Part shown: positions 52,451 to 63,767 of the stretch, one piece after another
Numbering within the stretch: the first letter of the stretch is position 1
How the letters are laid out: every line of letters starts with the position of its first letter
NCBI GenBank assembly: GCA_964019415.1
Contig: OZ025872.1
Location: 2,556,199 to 2,620,198 of the forward strand
Source: Ianthella basta
Lineage: Eukaryota > Porifera > Demospongiae > Verongiida > Ianthellidae
Direction: 5' to 3'
Length of the DNA stretch: 64,000 nucleotides
Position numbers and translations under genes: made by a program
Notes under the pieces: generated by a model
What the model was told of the DNA's origin: nothing
Database searches by the model: none
Seen by the model: the letters and a program-made list of their open reading frames with translations, nothing else

Positions 52451-52703
52451 AAAAGAGAGGGGCGAACGGGCAGTTACACGTTCCTACTAGCTACAAAGCG
52501 GTGACGTCAGCTGAACGTGGTGAAACAGCTAGTAGCTAGCTGATGATCGAGTAGAGGTTCATTACCGCTTCCATCGTATAGAAAGAGGAGGTAAATTTTA
52601 AGCGTATACATCACGTGGTTAACTTCAACTATATAGACGTATCAACAGATCTGTTTGTGCAACTGAAGAAGGCCTTTTGGGGGCTGAAACGTCTTGCTGC
52701 ATT

Positions 52704-52953
52704 AAATGTTCATCTCTCGCTGAAATCCCCTAATAGCACGGCCCAGTTCCTTCGAGTCGCCCTCGGCGTGCGCCTGCAGTATCCACTTGTGTATCTCCTT
52801 GATAGATACGGGTAGTCCATTCCATGTTCCCTTCCTCACCACTCCAAACGCACCTCTGCCGAGCTCCTCTTCCCCTGCTATCACGCCGTTGAGAAGACTT
52901 CTGCGATCAATCTCTTCGTGAAGCTGCTGCAGCTGTGATTCGTAGTCGTTCAT
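52704..52953 (-). pseudogene. Truncated copy of K4 5' coding region
   Basis: Reads MNDYESQLQQLHEEIDRR, then lacks four codons present in K4 (KVFY region), then LGRGAFGVVRKGTWNGLP and onwards to GFQREMNI. It stops abruptly at 52704, where similarity to K4 (to 51764) ends. The glycine loop and catalytic lysine remain, but there is no C-lobe. It is the K4 half of a duplicated divergent promoter region and is not a functional kinase. Confidence 0.85.
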
Positions 52954-54970
52954 GGTCCACCTTATCTGAGCAACGAGTCGCAAAAAAGTCCTGATAATGA
53001 GAAGTTGGGTTTGGGTCTTCCGGGCCAGACGCCTATTCTCTGGGCATGCTCTGAGGCCTGAGCGCCCAGGGGGTCCGCTGGACTGTAATAACGCGGCAGG
53101 AAGTCACGTGATTAATTTGGCCCACTAGATGGAGCACCTCGTGAACTGACTGACATTACAGTGAATCATTGTGCAGCTAGTAGCAATACTAGTAAACGTT
53201 ACATGTATCATTCTTGAAAACAAGAGTATATCAGGGGCAGTGGTCGTCCAAAACCCATACTTCTCTCCTGAGTTATTGATAAGTGGGTGGTTGTGCACAG
53301 GAAATTGGGAGAGCACATGACGAAGTAGGGCGTGGAAGCACACAACGCTTTCCAAGAACTTTGTATCTACAGTGAGCGAACCCAAGTAGCTCACTAACGC
53401 AATGGCTGGATGGTTCAAAAGTCTCGTTGTAAGTTGTATTGGTTTTTGTTTTGCTGCTTTAATAAAGACTGAAGCATGCCATATTTCCTCCACTTTTCTG
53501 TAACTGACTGGCGTGGCCAGTCCCACCACAGACCCACAACCACCCACTTGGGAATGAAAAGGGTCTGTCGCTGTCGATCTATCTATATACTGCTAGTATG
53601 TTACCGACCCTTCCGTATGAGATTGATGGGGGGGGGGATGAATCAGGGGAAAGGGAGGCTAACCACTGGCGTTTGTACTAGATTAGCTACAATATGGCAC
53701 TGCTGCACAGGCTATCTATTATAAAGATCTCAATTTATTGCTGTTTGGTGCTCATACTGTGATCTCAGTACTGCCATAGTGCTGCTAGCTACATTCCTTA
53801 CTTTCCCCATGCAGTATGGAGACTCTCCTCAGCGGCACCCGCTTGATTCAAGTGTTGACCAACCACAATGGGTGCTTGAAAAATCAAAAGTAACCTTTGA
53901 TCGTAAGAAGGCAGTTGGAGGCGGGTCTTTCGCTACTGTTTATCAAGGAACATACAAAGGGAAACCATGTGCCGTCAAAGTGTTTAACAGCGGAGTAGTC
54001 CGAAAGGACATTGAGAGGGAGTCGCAACTGGCTTCTATTATCCAGCATCACCCAAATGTTGTCCTAGTCCATGGACTGTGGTATGGCAATCGTGCAAACC
54101 AACTTCCTGATGATCAGCCAGCTCTAGTGATGGAGCTGTGCACCACCAATCTCTGGGTGCACCTCAATGAAAAGAAAGAGAAGAAAGAAGTAGTATTATT
54201 CAGTCTAAACTCAAAGCTGGAAATTCTGAGAGACGTTGCTAAGGGTATGATATACCTTCACAGTGTGCACATCGTCCATGGCGACCTCTCGGCCATTAAC
54301 ATTCTCCTCAACATCAAGGGATCTGAAGTGGTTGCGGCAAAGGTGGTGATTTTGGCCAGGCAAGGCTTTTAGATTCAGATACTCTACGCCACATCACTGC
54401 AACACATGGAAAGACAGACATCATGCCGCCTGAGGTGAAGGACCGTTTTGGGTCAGTAGAGCTGAGCAAAGCAGTGGACCTCTTTTCCTTTGGATGTCTC
54501 ATACCCCACGTCGCATCCTGTGTGTATCCAAAACCCAAAACTGACCCTCTAGGTAGGTTGGTGCTTGGTTGTGCACATGCAAACAGTCCACTAAAAGATG
54601 TCCATAACATTATACTTTGTACTGTCATATATGTGCTCTCCTTGTAATAATAGTTTGGTGATTTAGATCATGATGCTCGAAGATGCAGACCTCACAAGTG
54701 CTGAGTGTACATGTTCTAATTCCCCTCAGACACTGGTTGGGTGGCATTTAAGATCCAACTGATTGCATGACACATTGATTTAGCCACTCTTCCTAGTGAC
54801 GACTGCATCCTTAGTACCATGAATGGTTCTGAACACATCTGGTTGGATAATTACAATAGTACTAGTTATTACACTGTATTTCAATATAAAATAACTGGCT
54901 TTTTGGGTGCCCTTATATTGTTTTCACTTTTAGGTATTCATATGGCTTCATGTTCGTAATAGATTGCATA

Positions 54971-55633
54971 TACCGTATGGCCGGAAACTTTGGCGGGGAA
55001 ATTATTTTGGCGGATTGGCGATTTTGAAAGCAATCCGCCAATATTTCTTCCGCCAAAATTTGTGCAATCATATGGTTTTCCGCTTAACAAGCCTGGTTGC
55101 GCCAGGCCTATAGATTAATCGTCAGCATGGAGTTCACAACTGACAAAGAGTTTTGCACACCGGAGGTGGAAGAAGACAGTGAGGAAGCCGAAGGCAATCC
55201 GAACGGCGTCTTATATGCAGTCGCTGTGAAGACTGACGTTGAGATCATTGTCGGTAACTTACTGCAGCAGATTTCGGCAGCCTGTTATCTGTTTCTGCAT
55301 TGGAGCGGTACGATTGTGTGCGAGGTCAGGCTGCAGGCGAGCGTCAGGAGAGCTGCCAAAAGGAAGCTTGAAAGCCTTTGTACGTTGCAGCATTCGTGGG
55401 AAAGGCTAAGAATTAGAAGGAAAACAACCCAATTATGGTCAAACAGCAGTACGTGTACTCCTCAGACAGAGACTCTTCAGCAATCTAGCTCTGTTCGTCC
55501 GGATTAGCCATTTTGCTATGAATATCATTATGGCACAGGCTTTGCCAAACCGCCAAAGTAAATTCCACCAAATACAGAAATTTCAGCAATCCGCCAAAAT
55601 AAATTCCTGCCAAAGTTTCCGGCCATACGGTAT
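54971..55633. mobile_element. Inverted-repeat transposon, TACCGTATGGCCGGAAACTT ends
   Basis: TACCGTATGGCCGGAAACTT at the left and AAGTTTCCGGCCATACGGTA at the right are perfect inverses, continuing imperfectly (TTGGCGG.../...CCGCCAAA). TA/TATA flanks both ends. The interior is open for 136 codons on + (55097-55507, starting at an in-frame ATG), acidic at first then basic. I do not recognise it as a transposase, so it may be chance or a remnant. Confidence 0.75.
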
Positions 55634-55634
55634 A

Positions 55635-56125
55635 TAGTCTCGTACCCAGACCACTTTTTCACTTCCATTTTTATTTGATGACGTAATCGCTCGGGGAGAA
55701 AGGGTCTGGAGACTAGCCTATATGCAAACTCTGCAGTGTCCGTACATTCCTGGATCCTTGCGGAATATTAATTGATGGTGTAATATATCACGTTCGTCAT
55801 GCGCACTAGCGATCACTTGCTGGTATGAGTTGCTATATATGTAAGCAGGCAGTGTTGAACAGGAAGAGACATGCCCTGCATTTGGAAGTGCTAGGAATAG
55901 TCTCTTACCTGGACCACTTTCATTGCCTTCCTTGCTATAGAGGTAATATAAAAATGGAGGCTACAAAAGCGGTCTGGGTGAGAGACTATTCCTAGAGGGC
56001 AATGCACAAATTGTCAATTGGGACATGAAGCCACTGTATAGGCTAGTCTCCAGACCCTTTCTCCCCGACCAATTATGTCATCAAATAAAAATGGATGGGA
56101 GAAAGCGGTCTGGGTACGAGACTCT
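55635..56125. mobile_element. Three small MITEs of the TAGTCTCGTACCCAGACC family
   Basis: 55635-55716 begins TAGTCTCGTACCCAGACCAC and ends GGTCTGGAGACTAG. 55892-55993 is a self-inverse element (TAGGAATAGTCTCTTACCTG and its inverse end). 56043-56125 is the inverse orientation of the first (CTAGTCTCCAGACCCTTTCT, ending GGTCTGGGTACGAGACT). Confidence 0.65.
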
Positions 56126-57157
56126 GTATATGCAGTGCAAGTTGTATAATATAATTTTGGGCAATTCAAGATGGCGACGCTCAAGGTCTACGTTTTACAA
56201 GGCTCGCAATCATCTATGTTCACATTTCGCTGTCTATCAAACGAAATTAGGACATAGGTATATGTTCGCACGGTAATGCTAGTAAGAAGCCTATTGTAAG
56301 ACTCTCCTGTGAGGTATAGCTCCAAATAACATGAAGACCGAGTGACGAGTATTTTAAAATGGTGGCGCTCAGAGACCAACTTACTACATTCAAGCTTCCT
56401 CTATTGCGTAGTACTTTTAAATGGTTAAAGCGGGATTTGAACCATTTGTTCATTATAACATACCAACTGCAAGGAGGTTCTTTGGATCAATTGGCTTGGT
56501 TTTCAACCGAAAATCCTGATATTGCGCATGATGATGGCATTAATGGGGAGATTGCTAGCAAGTAGTTTGTGTTCAGGGGCGCCCCGGCGCCCTACGAGTA
56601 TTATTTTAGCTCGAAATACTTGTCTGTAATGATGTCATATGACGAAATGGATCTGTCAAAGTTTGACTTCCTGCACACTACTTATGGGAGATGTCTATTA
56701 TATTTTATGCAGATTGGAATCTAGCACCAAAGCCATGCACAGAATATGAGATTTTAGAAATAAGACGGACACACAATACATTAGCAATGTGATCTATATC
56801 CCCATCGCATCTTCACAAATTCTTCGTGTAATGTATAATACATTATGCTGTCATGTTTTGTGCAACATACTACGTACATTGCAGGTGGTGCTTCAGATTA
56901 CCACAAACGTGCCTCCTATATCAGTGATAAGGAAAGTCATGTCTTCCACCCCTTGATGAAGAGATGCTTGGAGGAAAAGCCCTCAGCCCGAGGGACTTTT
57001 GAAGATGCCCTGGAAGACATACTCAATTATTTAAAGAAGTATACAAAGAATAAACAAGCAGAGACACTGGAAGGGAACAAGGTATATATTTCATTGCCTT
57101 TTTTCACTTACTTGCTGTATATTTGCTGCAATTGATTTCAGCATACATTTTGTGTAG

Positions 57158-57671
57158 CGAGACTTTGAGAAATTGAGGTCGGACATGCTGAAACTGAAAA
57201 GAGCATACAAGGAACTGCAGGTACACATGACTGTACATTTACCCCGTATTGCTTTGATTTGGTACAGTATATGTGACGCCACTACTGCATTACTGCAGGA
57301 GGACCATGCTGCCCTGGATGACACTTGCAAAAAAGCTGAGGTATGTATGTGCATGTGTGCTTGCCTTTCCCTATCACCACAGTTCAATATTCATGTATTT
57401 TTTGGCAAACTTACAGGATGATAGAAAAAGCATGGAGAGCAAGTGGAATGCCTTGATTGTAAGTTATTGTGGTAGAGGATGAGAATGTAGTACATACGTG
57501 GCTGCTGTGTGTGTGTCTGTGTGTGTGTTGGTGTGTGTGTTGGTGTGTGTGTGTGGATGGATGGGAGTGTGTGAGTGGGTGAATGGGTGTGTGTGGGTGG
57601 GTGGGTAGGTGTGTCAGTGCGGGTGTGGGTGGATGTGTGGATGGGTGTGAGTGTGGTGTGGGTCTCTATGA

Positions 57672-57728
<57 letters not shown>

Positions 57729-60700
57729 TGTAGCTATTTTATGTGCTCTGGCAAGGTACATGCATACTCGGCATGACCCTATGTACCTGGATGACAGCTA
57801 CATATCTGTTATTATGCCGCATGTACCTGTAGGGGGAGAGGGACACCCTAAAAGGGGAGAAGACGGCTCTTGAGCAGGAAGTTGCACAAGCAAAGCAAGA
57901 GATACTACAACAGGGACAGAGACTGATAGATTTGGAGGTATAGTCTGATTGTGTACATGTAGTACTTGACAAAGGTACTCAGAGCTGCTCAATTCCACAT
58001 CCTTTATACATAATTATAGCAGACATGTGCAGTTGGAACTGTAGTTCAGGTTTAGCTATTTTTTTCATGCAGAGAAAGAGGCAGATGACAGAAAAAGAGT
58101 CCAATTTTAGTGCTGCGCATACATACCATAATGTGTGTCTATGCTGAAAGGACTTAAGAATACGTTTCATACAAGGATGTTAAATAGATAAACTCTGCGA
58201 ATGTTGTGTATGAGTATGAATATACAAATACAGTGGAACCCTGCCTTGCGGACACCCCTGAAAAGCGGACACCTCGATTATGCGGACACTTTCTAAAGTC
58301 CCAATGATTGGTCCTATTCTACCTGTATAAACTTCCCCTTGAAATGCGGCTACCCCGTTATTCCGTATTGTGGACAACACCCTGTGCACCGCTCTATACA
58401 ACTCTGTATAAACCCCACCCAATAATCCAGACATTTCAATCAGCTGCCAGAAAATGGCGCTCCCTGATTTGCACCACTACCTCTGACAAGTGACAGGAAC
58501 AGCACAGAAGTTGACGAGTGCCACACATCGTCTATACTAAGGGTTTTGAAAGTGTCTTTAACATGGGACAGTTCAGCACGAACAGCTACCCTTTAGAATC
58601 GTCTTCAGAAACGATGCATGAGTCGAGTACTTGAGCGTACCTCCACTACCTTTACATATTCGTCTTATTTTGATACTTTTCATGCATACTAGATGATTGT
58701 TTTAACGTATGGGCATATAAGCCGTACCTTTGAAATGCGGACACCCCTATAATCAGGACACTTCTCTTGTTCCGAAGGGTGTCCACATTATAGGGGTTCC
58801 ACTGTACAGCTGTCTGGCTCCAGTCATGACTACAGTAGGGTGGCTGCCTCACAAAGCCAATGCACACACATGCATAACTCTATGCAGGTGTGAGCACTCG
58901 GACTCCCCCTATTCAAACAGGGGTCCTAAGATAATATGATAATGTGGCAAAACCTACATGGACAGACTAGGATGTTATGCTGGTATATTGACAGTACCCG
59001 TGCACATGCATTGCAGATATCCCTGAACCTGCAACTTGTATGTGCCTGTCAGTCTGTCCTATTGATCAGCTATAAGACTTTAACATTCTATTTCTGTCTA
59101 TCACAGAATGACAAGGAGAGAAGCCTCAAAAGTGTTGACAATGTTGGCGTAGTCTTCCAGGATTATAAGGCAGCAACGGTTAGTACAGTGCATACATTCT
59201 ATTATAACATAAGCTGTTAATCTACATAATTGTAGAAATGCAGACAGATGACTAACTGCATCCATACTCCATGGGTTTCATGGGATTAGAAAGAAAATAA
59301 AGAATTGAAAGATGAAGTGGAACGACTCCAATCAGACCTTGAACAACTTCAACTTGAGCACACTAAAGTAAGCTATGTTTATAACCTTGAAGTGGTTGTA
59401 GATCTCTTGCCTTATGTATGTAGTCTTTGGTTTACACAGATTGTGAGCAAGTGTGATCAGTATTGTAGAGACAAGGAAGGCCTCCAGAGTACAGTTGACA
59501 AAAAAATGGTATGTACTGTATGTATTGCCTCCGAAATTTTCAGCTAACCCTATGCCAATACAGTGATGCTTCTCTATTCTAAACATATAAAGTGCATGGT
59601 AGCAGCTAGGGACTGATTCTTGCGCGTAATTGACAAGTTGAACTTATTTCGACTGTAAGACTTTCAGCCCGAATGGGCAATTTTAAAATGAACAGCACTA
59701 AAGTGGAGAACCCTCAGCGTATATATAGAAGGCGCAAGAACTTTTTGGAGTAGGAAGTCTAGTTATATGTTGTGAGCTGGAATTGTGATCTGCTTACCAC
59801 CTTGTGAGAGCCCCTTCTTCTTCAAGGTAGTGTATGTGCGCCACGTGGACTATAGGTGGTGGCGCACTTTGTGTGCCGGCGTGCTGTTTCCACACCTTGC
59901 TCGTTTTGCTATCTCTCTGTCATGCACTGTCCCATTGACATTCAGTGATGATTATGCAGCCATTCAGGCGCCAGCCAACTATTTTATTTCTTATGCAATT
60001 TGGGTGAGTGCTGTCACGCTGCGCGTCAACTACTACTCACGCAGGTGCATTGCACAATACCCTCGATTTGACCTGTGATTCACGGTGTCAGCTTCTAGCT
60101 CTAGAACACGGCCGTTTTAGGGAAATCGCTTGTTTTATTCAGGAGCTGATAAAGTGTACATTATGCTCAAGAATCATTCCCTGCTATCATAGCCTGATGT
60201 GGATGTAGTCTCTATTTTACCTTTGGGCAGTTTGAGACAGGTACAGGTGTCCTGAATTTGGAGTGTACTTTATAGCTAAAAGGGGATTCCATCTTTGCTA
60301 CGAATGGCAAGTGACTCACATGTACACATGCCACATGCAGACGGAGTTACAAGACTTAAACAGGACAAATAAAACTTTGAGGGACTTGAAGGCTGCTACT
60401 GAACAACAGAAGCAAGCTGTAGACAGGGAATGTGATACACTAAAGGTATGGTGTGTATGTACGTATGCTTGTGTGTGTGTATTGTGACGTTATGAAAATA
60501 GCGGGATTGGGCCACAAGGTCGCTCGAGGAGACATGCAGCGAATAGGGACGTTTCGTGTGTGTACATGGACGGAGTTGTCAGCACACATGGCACTTGTGG
60601 TGGCAACGATGCAGCTCCCTGTCAGCAGCAAGTGCCACTTTCGTTGCTAGCTTAACCCTGCATGAGACCACCGCAGCCTATCAAACAGTGTAGCAGCCCT

Positions 60701-60935
60701 ACATCATCAGTACCACCCTACGACCACACCCCCTGGGTTTCTTTGAACTGGCTGTTTACTGGACAACCCCCATCATGGCCACTGGTGGCTACATTGTCAT
60801 GCCAACCAGGTGCCTCAATAGCCATTTTCACGGCTATGGCGTCCAGCAGCCAGCCACCCCAGGGACATCGTGTGTGAACCTGGCCAGTTCACCCTATTGA
60901 TAGACTTGGCCAGTGCAACAGGCTTCAGGCTAATG

Positions 60936-61013
<78 letters not shown>

Positions 61014-62955
61014 TGTGTGTGTGCGCACGTGCGCAAGTGTATGTTTCTCAACCCATATTACTCTGTTATGGGTATCTGTGGTTGTTTCTGTCTGTGTGAG
61101 TGTGTGTGGTTGTGTGAAGTGTGTTTCTGAATCACTGTGTCTGTGGGTGGGTGTGGAAACATACTTTGTACATGCATGCAGCTGTGAACTACAAGCAAGG
61201 CATAGTCTTGCACATCCATCCATCCATCCATCCAAGGCATAGTCTTATACAAATTTATTATAGTTTATTACTTTGATTCTGTAATGTCAATACTCAGAGT
61301 CAACTGGATACCATGAGGAACAAAAGCAAGAGAACTGAAAAGGATCTTAGTGACAGTATGGTTAACAACCAGCAGCTGAGTGCCAAAAATCAGGAAATGA
61401 CTGTTAGTAATAGCACCTGGACCATACATTTGTATAGCTTGGCTGTGTGTGTTGATAGTGTCTTAATATTTTATCTTATTACGTATATTCAGACAACAGC
61501 CAGTCAATGGGCAGTAGAACTAAAGCAACTCAAGGACAAGATAGGTGATCTTGAACGGCGACTGCGTCATACCACAACACTGAAGGAGAAAGCAGAAACA
61601 GAGCTACAAATATCTCAGCGTGGTGCAGCAGAAACCAAGGTAATATATAGTATACTATAGTTATGTAGTGTGTAGTGTCAGTTATCTGTGTACAGTACAT
61701 GTGATGCACCCATTGGGTCATTTGTCTGTTTATTCAGCAACAACTGGCAGAATGTCGATCACAGCTGGCAACTGAAAAGAGCCGCTATACAATGGCCAAT
61801 GATACTGTGAAAGCCAAAAATGTGAGTCACTTTCTTGTAAGCAGATAGAATCATATCTTTTATTACAGGCTGTAAGATGCTCATAAATCTTGCTACGGTG
61901 TAATAGAATCTTCTAGAAAAGCTAAGAGCTGACCTGCGGACTGTGACAAGTGAAAGAGATCAATATCAGGGAAAGGCAGAAGCGGGAGACAGAACAGTTA
62001 CTTTACAGCAGGTATTGAGTGTGTTCTGCATACATATGTCTTGTGTATGGATTTGTGTGTTTGTATGCATTAGTATGAGCATACGTACATACATAAGATC
62101 AGCATGTCGTTTTTATCTACGTATGAGTATTCTAATGTAAGCCTCGACTAAGTGAACAGGCAAGGAAGAGAAAATTTGTCGCCAGCTGGTATTGAACTAG
62201 GACGTACACTCTAACGTGGAGTTTCAGTCACCAGTCAGTTGATCCTGCTCCTGATGATCAAATTTTCCTTTCTTTGCCTGTTGTCTTGGGGCGTGATCTA
62301 GATTAGTACTTACTTAGATAGTTTTAGTGTGTATATAACAGTACGTGTTTGGCATGTTTATTTACACACACTGTCTATTTATGAAAGTAATGGTTTCCTT
62401 CAAGTTCATCTCGATTATCATTTGAATGTGTATATGATTGCAATGTCTAGATACAGTATTGGTAGTTGTACTTAATATGAGTTTGTGTATAACGACACGA
62501 CCCCTGTGATCAAGGCATTTGTTGTGAGTATTCTTCCTGCATTGTTAATCTGTGCAAGGGTGTTTGTATGAAATAGTGATCACACTTAGCCATGAGCCTC
62601 CATGACATCATCTATGTTGCTACATTATTGTTCCAGCAAATGCTGAAAGAGGGACAACAGAGGGGAAAAAACTTAAATGCTGAGCTTCGAGAACTTCAGA
62701 ATACATTGACGACTACTGAGGTAGCTACATGCTATAGCAGATGGTGTAACCATTATGTTTGTGTGACAGAATACCTAGAATCTGTGTATGTGTACGTACA
62801 GCACTGTGCAATACTTGTCTTTGGAGGTGGATTAGAATGCCGATATGTTTCACTGTACAAATGTGTAGAGTGCAAGGGACAGGTTTAAGCAATCCAAGGA
62901 GACTCTGGAGAACGAGAAAGCTGATCTGGACAAGGAAAAAGCAGCTGACATTTAA
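57158..62955 (+). CDS. Coiled-coil part of kinase/coiled-coil gene (probably decaying)
   Basis: Phase-0 exons: 57158-57220, 57299-57340, 57417-57458, 57833-57937, 58073-58132 (weak), 59107-59178, 59290-59367, 59440-59508, 60341-60445, 61298-61402, 61493-61639, 61738-61821, 61907-62011, 62637-62720 and 62869-62952. Sizes are 21, 14, 14, 35, 20, 24, 26, 23, 35, 35, 49, 28, 35, 28 and 28 codons. The sequence is charged and helical, as in the giant gene. The final exon reads SARDRFKQSKETLENEKADL and on to AADI, exactly 28 codons, then TAAAGTGG where a GTAAAGT-type donor would be expected. Loss of that G puts a TAA stop at once. With the kinase frameshift this suggests a pseudogene or a truncated product. 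Confidence 0.68.
57660..57724. repeat. (GT)n microsatellite
   Basis: A GT run within a broader G/T-rich stretch (57500-57724, GTGGGTGG-like) in the intron between exons 57417-57458 and 57833-57937. Confidence 0.9.
58231..58804. mobile_element. pogo/Tigger-like MITE (TA target)
   Basis: CAGTGGAACCCTGCCTTGCG at the left and ATTATAGGGGTTCCACTG at the right have inverted tips, with TA on both sides. Internal GCGGACACC/GGTGTCC repeats are typical of this style of element. CAGTGG ends with a TA duplication are characteristic of pogo-type Tc1/mariner elements. No transposase is visible. Confidence 0.75.
59509..60340. other. Intron, nothing assigned
   Basis: An 832-bp intron. An open stretch of 97 codons at 59785-60078 has no splice or family support; its base composition differs from the flanks, so it may be an old repeat. 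Confidence 0.4.
60446..61297. repeat. Intron with (GT)n at 60940-61030
   Basis: The long GT run ends in GTGCGCGTG and GTGCGCACGTGCGC, an alternating purine/pyrimidine stretch. Upstream (60480-60930) is G+C-richer unique DNA without a recognised gene. A short CATC repeat lies at 61217-61233. Confidence 0.8.
62150..62290 (-). repeat. tRNA-like inverted-repeat element, copy 1
   Basis: The ends GAACAGGCAAGGAAGAGAAA and TTTCCTTTCTTTGCCTGTT are inverse. Read on -, the centre contains ACTGACTGGTGACTGAAAC and CTAGTTCAATACCAGCTGG, reminiscent of tRNA D-arm and B-box regions. A partial second copy is at about 63915-64000, in the duplicated segment. It is likely SINE- or tRNA-derived. Confidence 0.45.
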
Positions 62956-63130
62956 AGTGGAAGTTAGAGTAGAGGACCATCAGAATCACATCTTTCTATT
63001 GCAGGCTGTAAGATGCTCATAAAACTTACTATGGTGTAAGAGAATAATCTAGAAAAGCTAAGAGCTGACCTGTGGACTGTGACAAGTGAAGGAGATCAAT
63101 ATCAGGGAAAGGCAGAAGCAGGAGACAGAA

Positions 63131-63767
63131 CATTTTACCCATTAGGGCCCATAGATGCAAATTTGCGTCAAATATTTGTATGAACTTAAAGCCCATTGAT
63201 GCAGATTTGCGTCAAGACGAACTTTCCTTTCATCTTGCTGCCAAGAATGGAGGAATGGTGCGAACTTTTCACAGCACGCCTAGTAGTCATTTGACCATCA
63301 TTTCAGACTCTCGCCGCCTCTTCTGGTCATTCTCGAGCCGCGCAGTCAAGCACCGAACATTTTGCAAAGTTACGCTCCATTTTGGTGCGAGACCAGAAAG
63401 CTACCACATAGCAACAAGAACGAATGCTGTTGGCTGTTGAACAAATAGTCCAGCAGCTAGAGCAGCTCCTAGGTATTTTTCTGGGTCATAGAAGTGCCAG
63501 CAAGTAAAATACAAGTGTTCACTTATTGTTCTCATCTTCTTCGGCTGCATACACTTGCAAAGAATCTAGAGCTGAGCCACCAACATCCCATAGTCTTCCT
63601 AAGAAACAGCACCATGGAATGCAACACCCAATGTCAGCATTTTGCGCAAAGAATGCAAGGAAAGCCACCGAAAAGCAGAAGTACGGGGCTTGTACGCAGC
63701 CGCCATTTTTAAGTTGGGCTCACAGTACACGACTGCAAAGTTCAAAATTGAATCGTAATGGGTTAAA
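63131..63767. mobile_element. piggyBac-like non-autonomous element in an exon copy
   Basis: The left TTTTACCCATTAGGGCCC and right GTAATGGGTTAAA ends match the tips of the 9808-10304 element (CCCATTAG/CTAATGGG). Near the left end two direct repeats of GATGCA(A/G)ATTTGCGTCAA occur. It is inserted between the two halves of a duplicated coiled-coil exon. Open frames inside (63180-63440, 63526-63783) show no transposase features. Confidence 0.7.

Larger units (their letters stand above)
54553..56884. other. Large intron packed with MITE-like elements
   Basis: This 2.3-kb intron separates the two kinase exons. It contains a weak repeat (54700-54960), a 0.66-kb inverted-repeat transposon (54971-55633) and three small TAGTCTC-type elements (55635-55716, 55892-55993, 56043-56125). 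At 56565-56625 there is a piece like the small palindromic repeat. No exon was identified. Confidence 0.65.
53402..57081 (+). pseudogene. Kinase part of kinase/coiled-coil gene, one-base frameshift before DFG
   Basis: Exon 53402-53428 (MAGWFKSLV) splices in phase 0 to 53815-54552, then in phase 1 to 56885-57081. Motifs: VGGGSFATVYQG glycine loop, CAVKVF with the catalytic Lys, HGDLSAINILL as catalytic loop (HRD changed to HGD) and DFGQARLL. Around 54341-54346 the DNA reads AAGGTGGTGATTTTGG. One base is missing, so the frame ends at a TAG just after; the DFG part is in the next frame. Exon 2 is 738 nt; 739 would give the phase 1 needed by exon 3, so exactly one base is lost. The C-lobe between PHVASCVYPKPK and the third exon looks short. 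It is a pseudogene or a base-call error. Confidence 0.75.

Noticed and set aside
54314..54628. 104-codon minus frame
   Set aside because: Antisense of the kinase C-lobe in the + gene; no kinase or other motif on this strand.
60815..61252. Frames of 78-101 codons around a GT run
   Set aside because: Repeat translation with no splice or family support.
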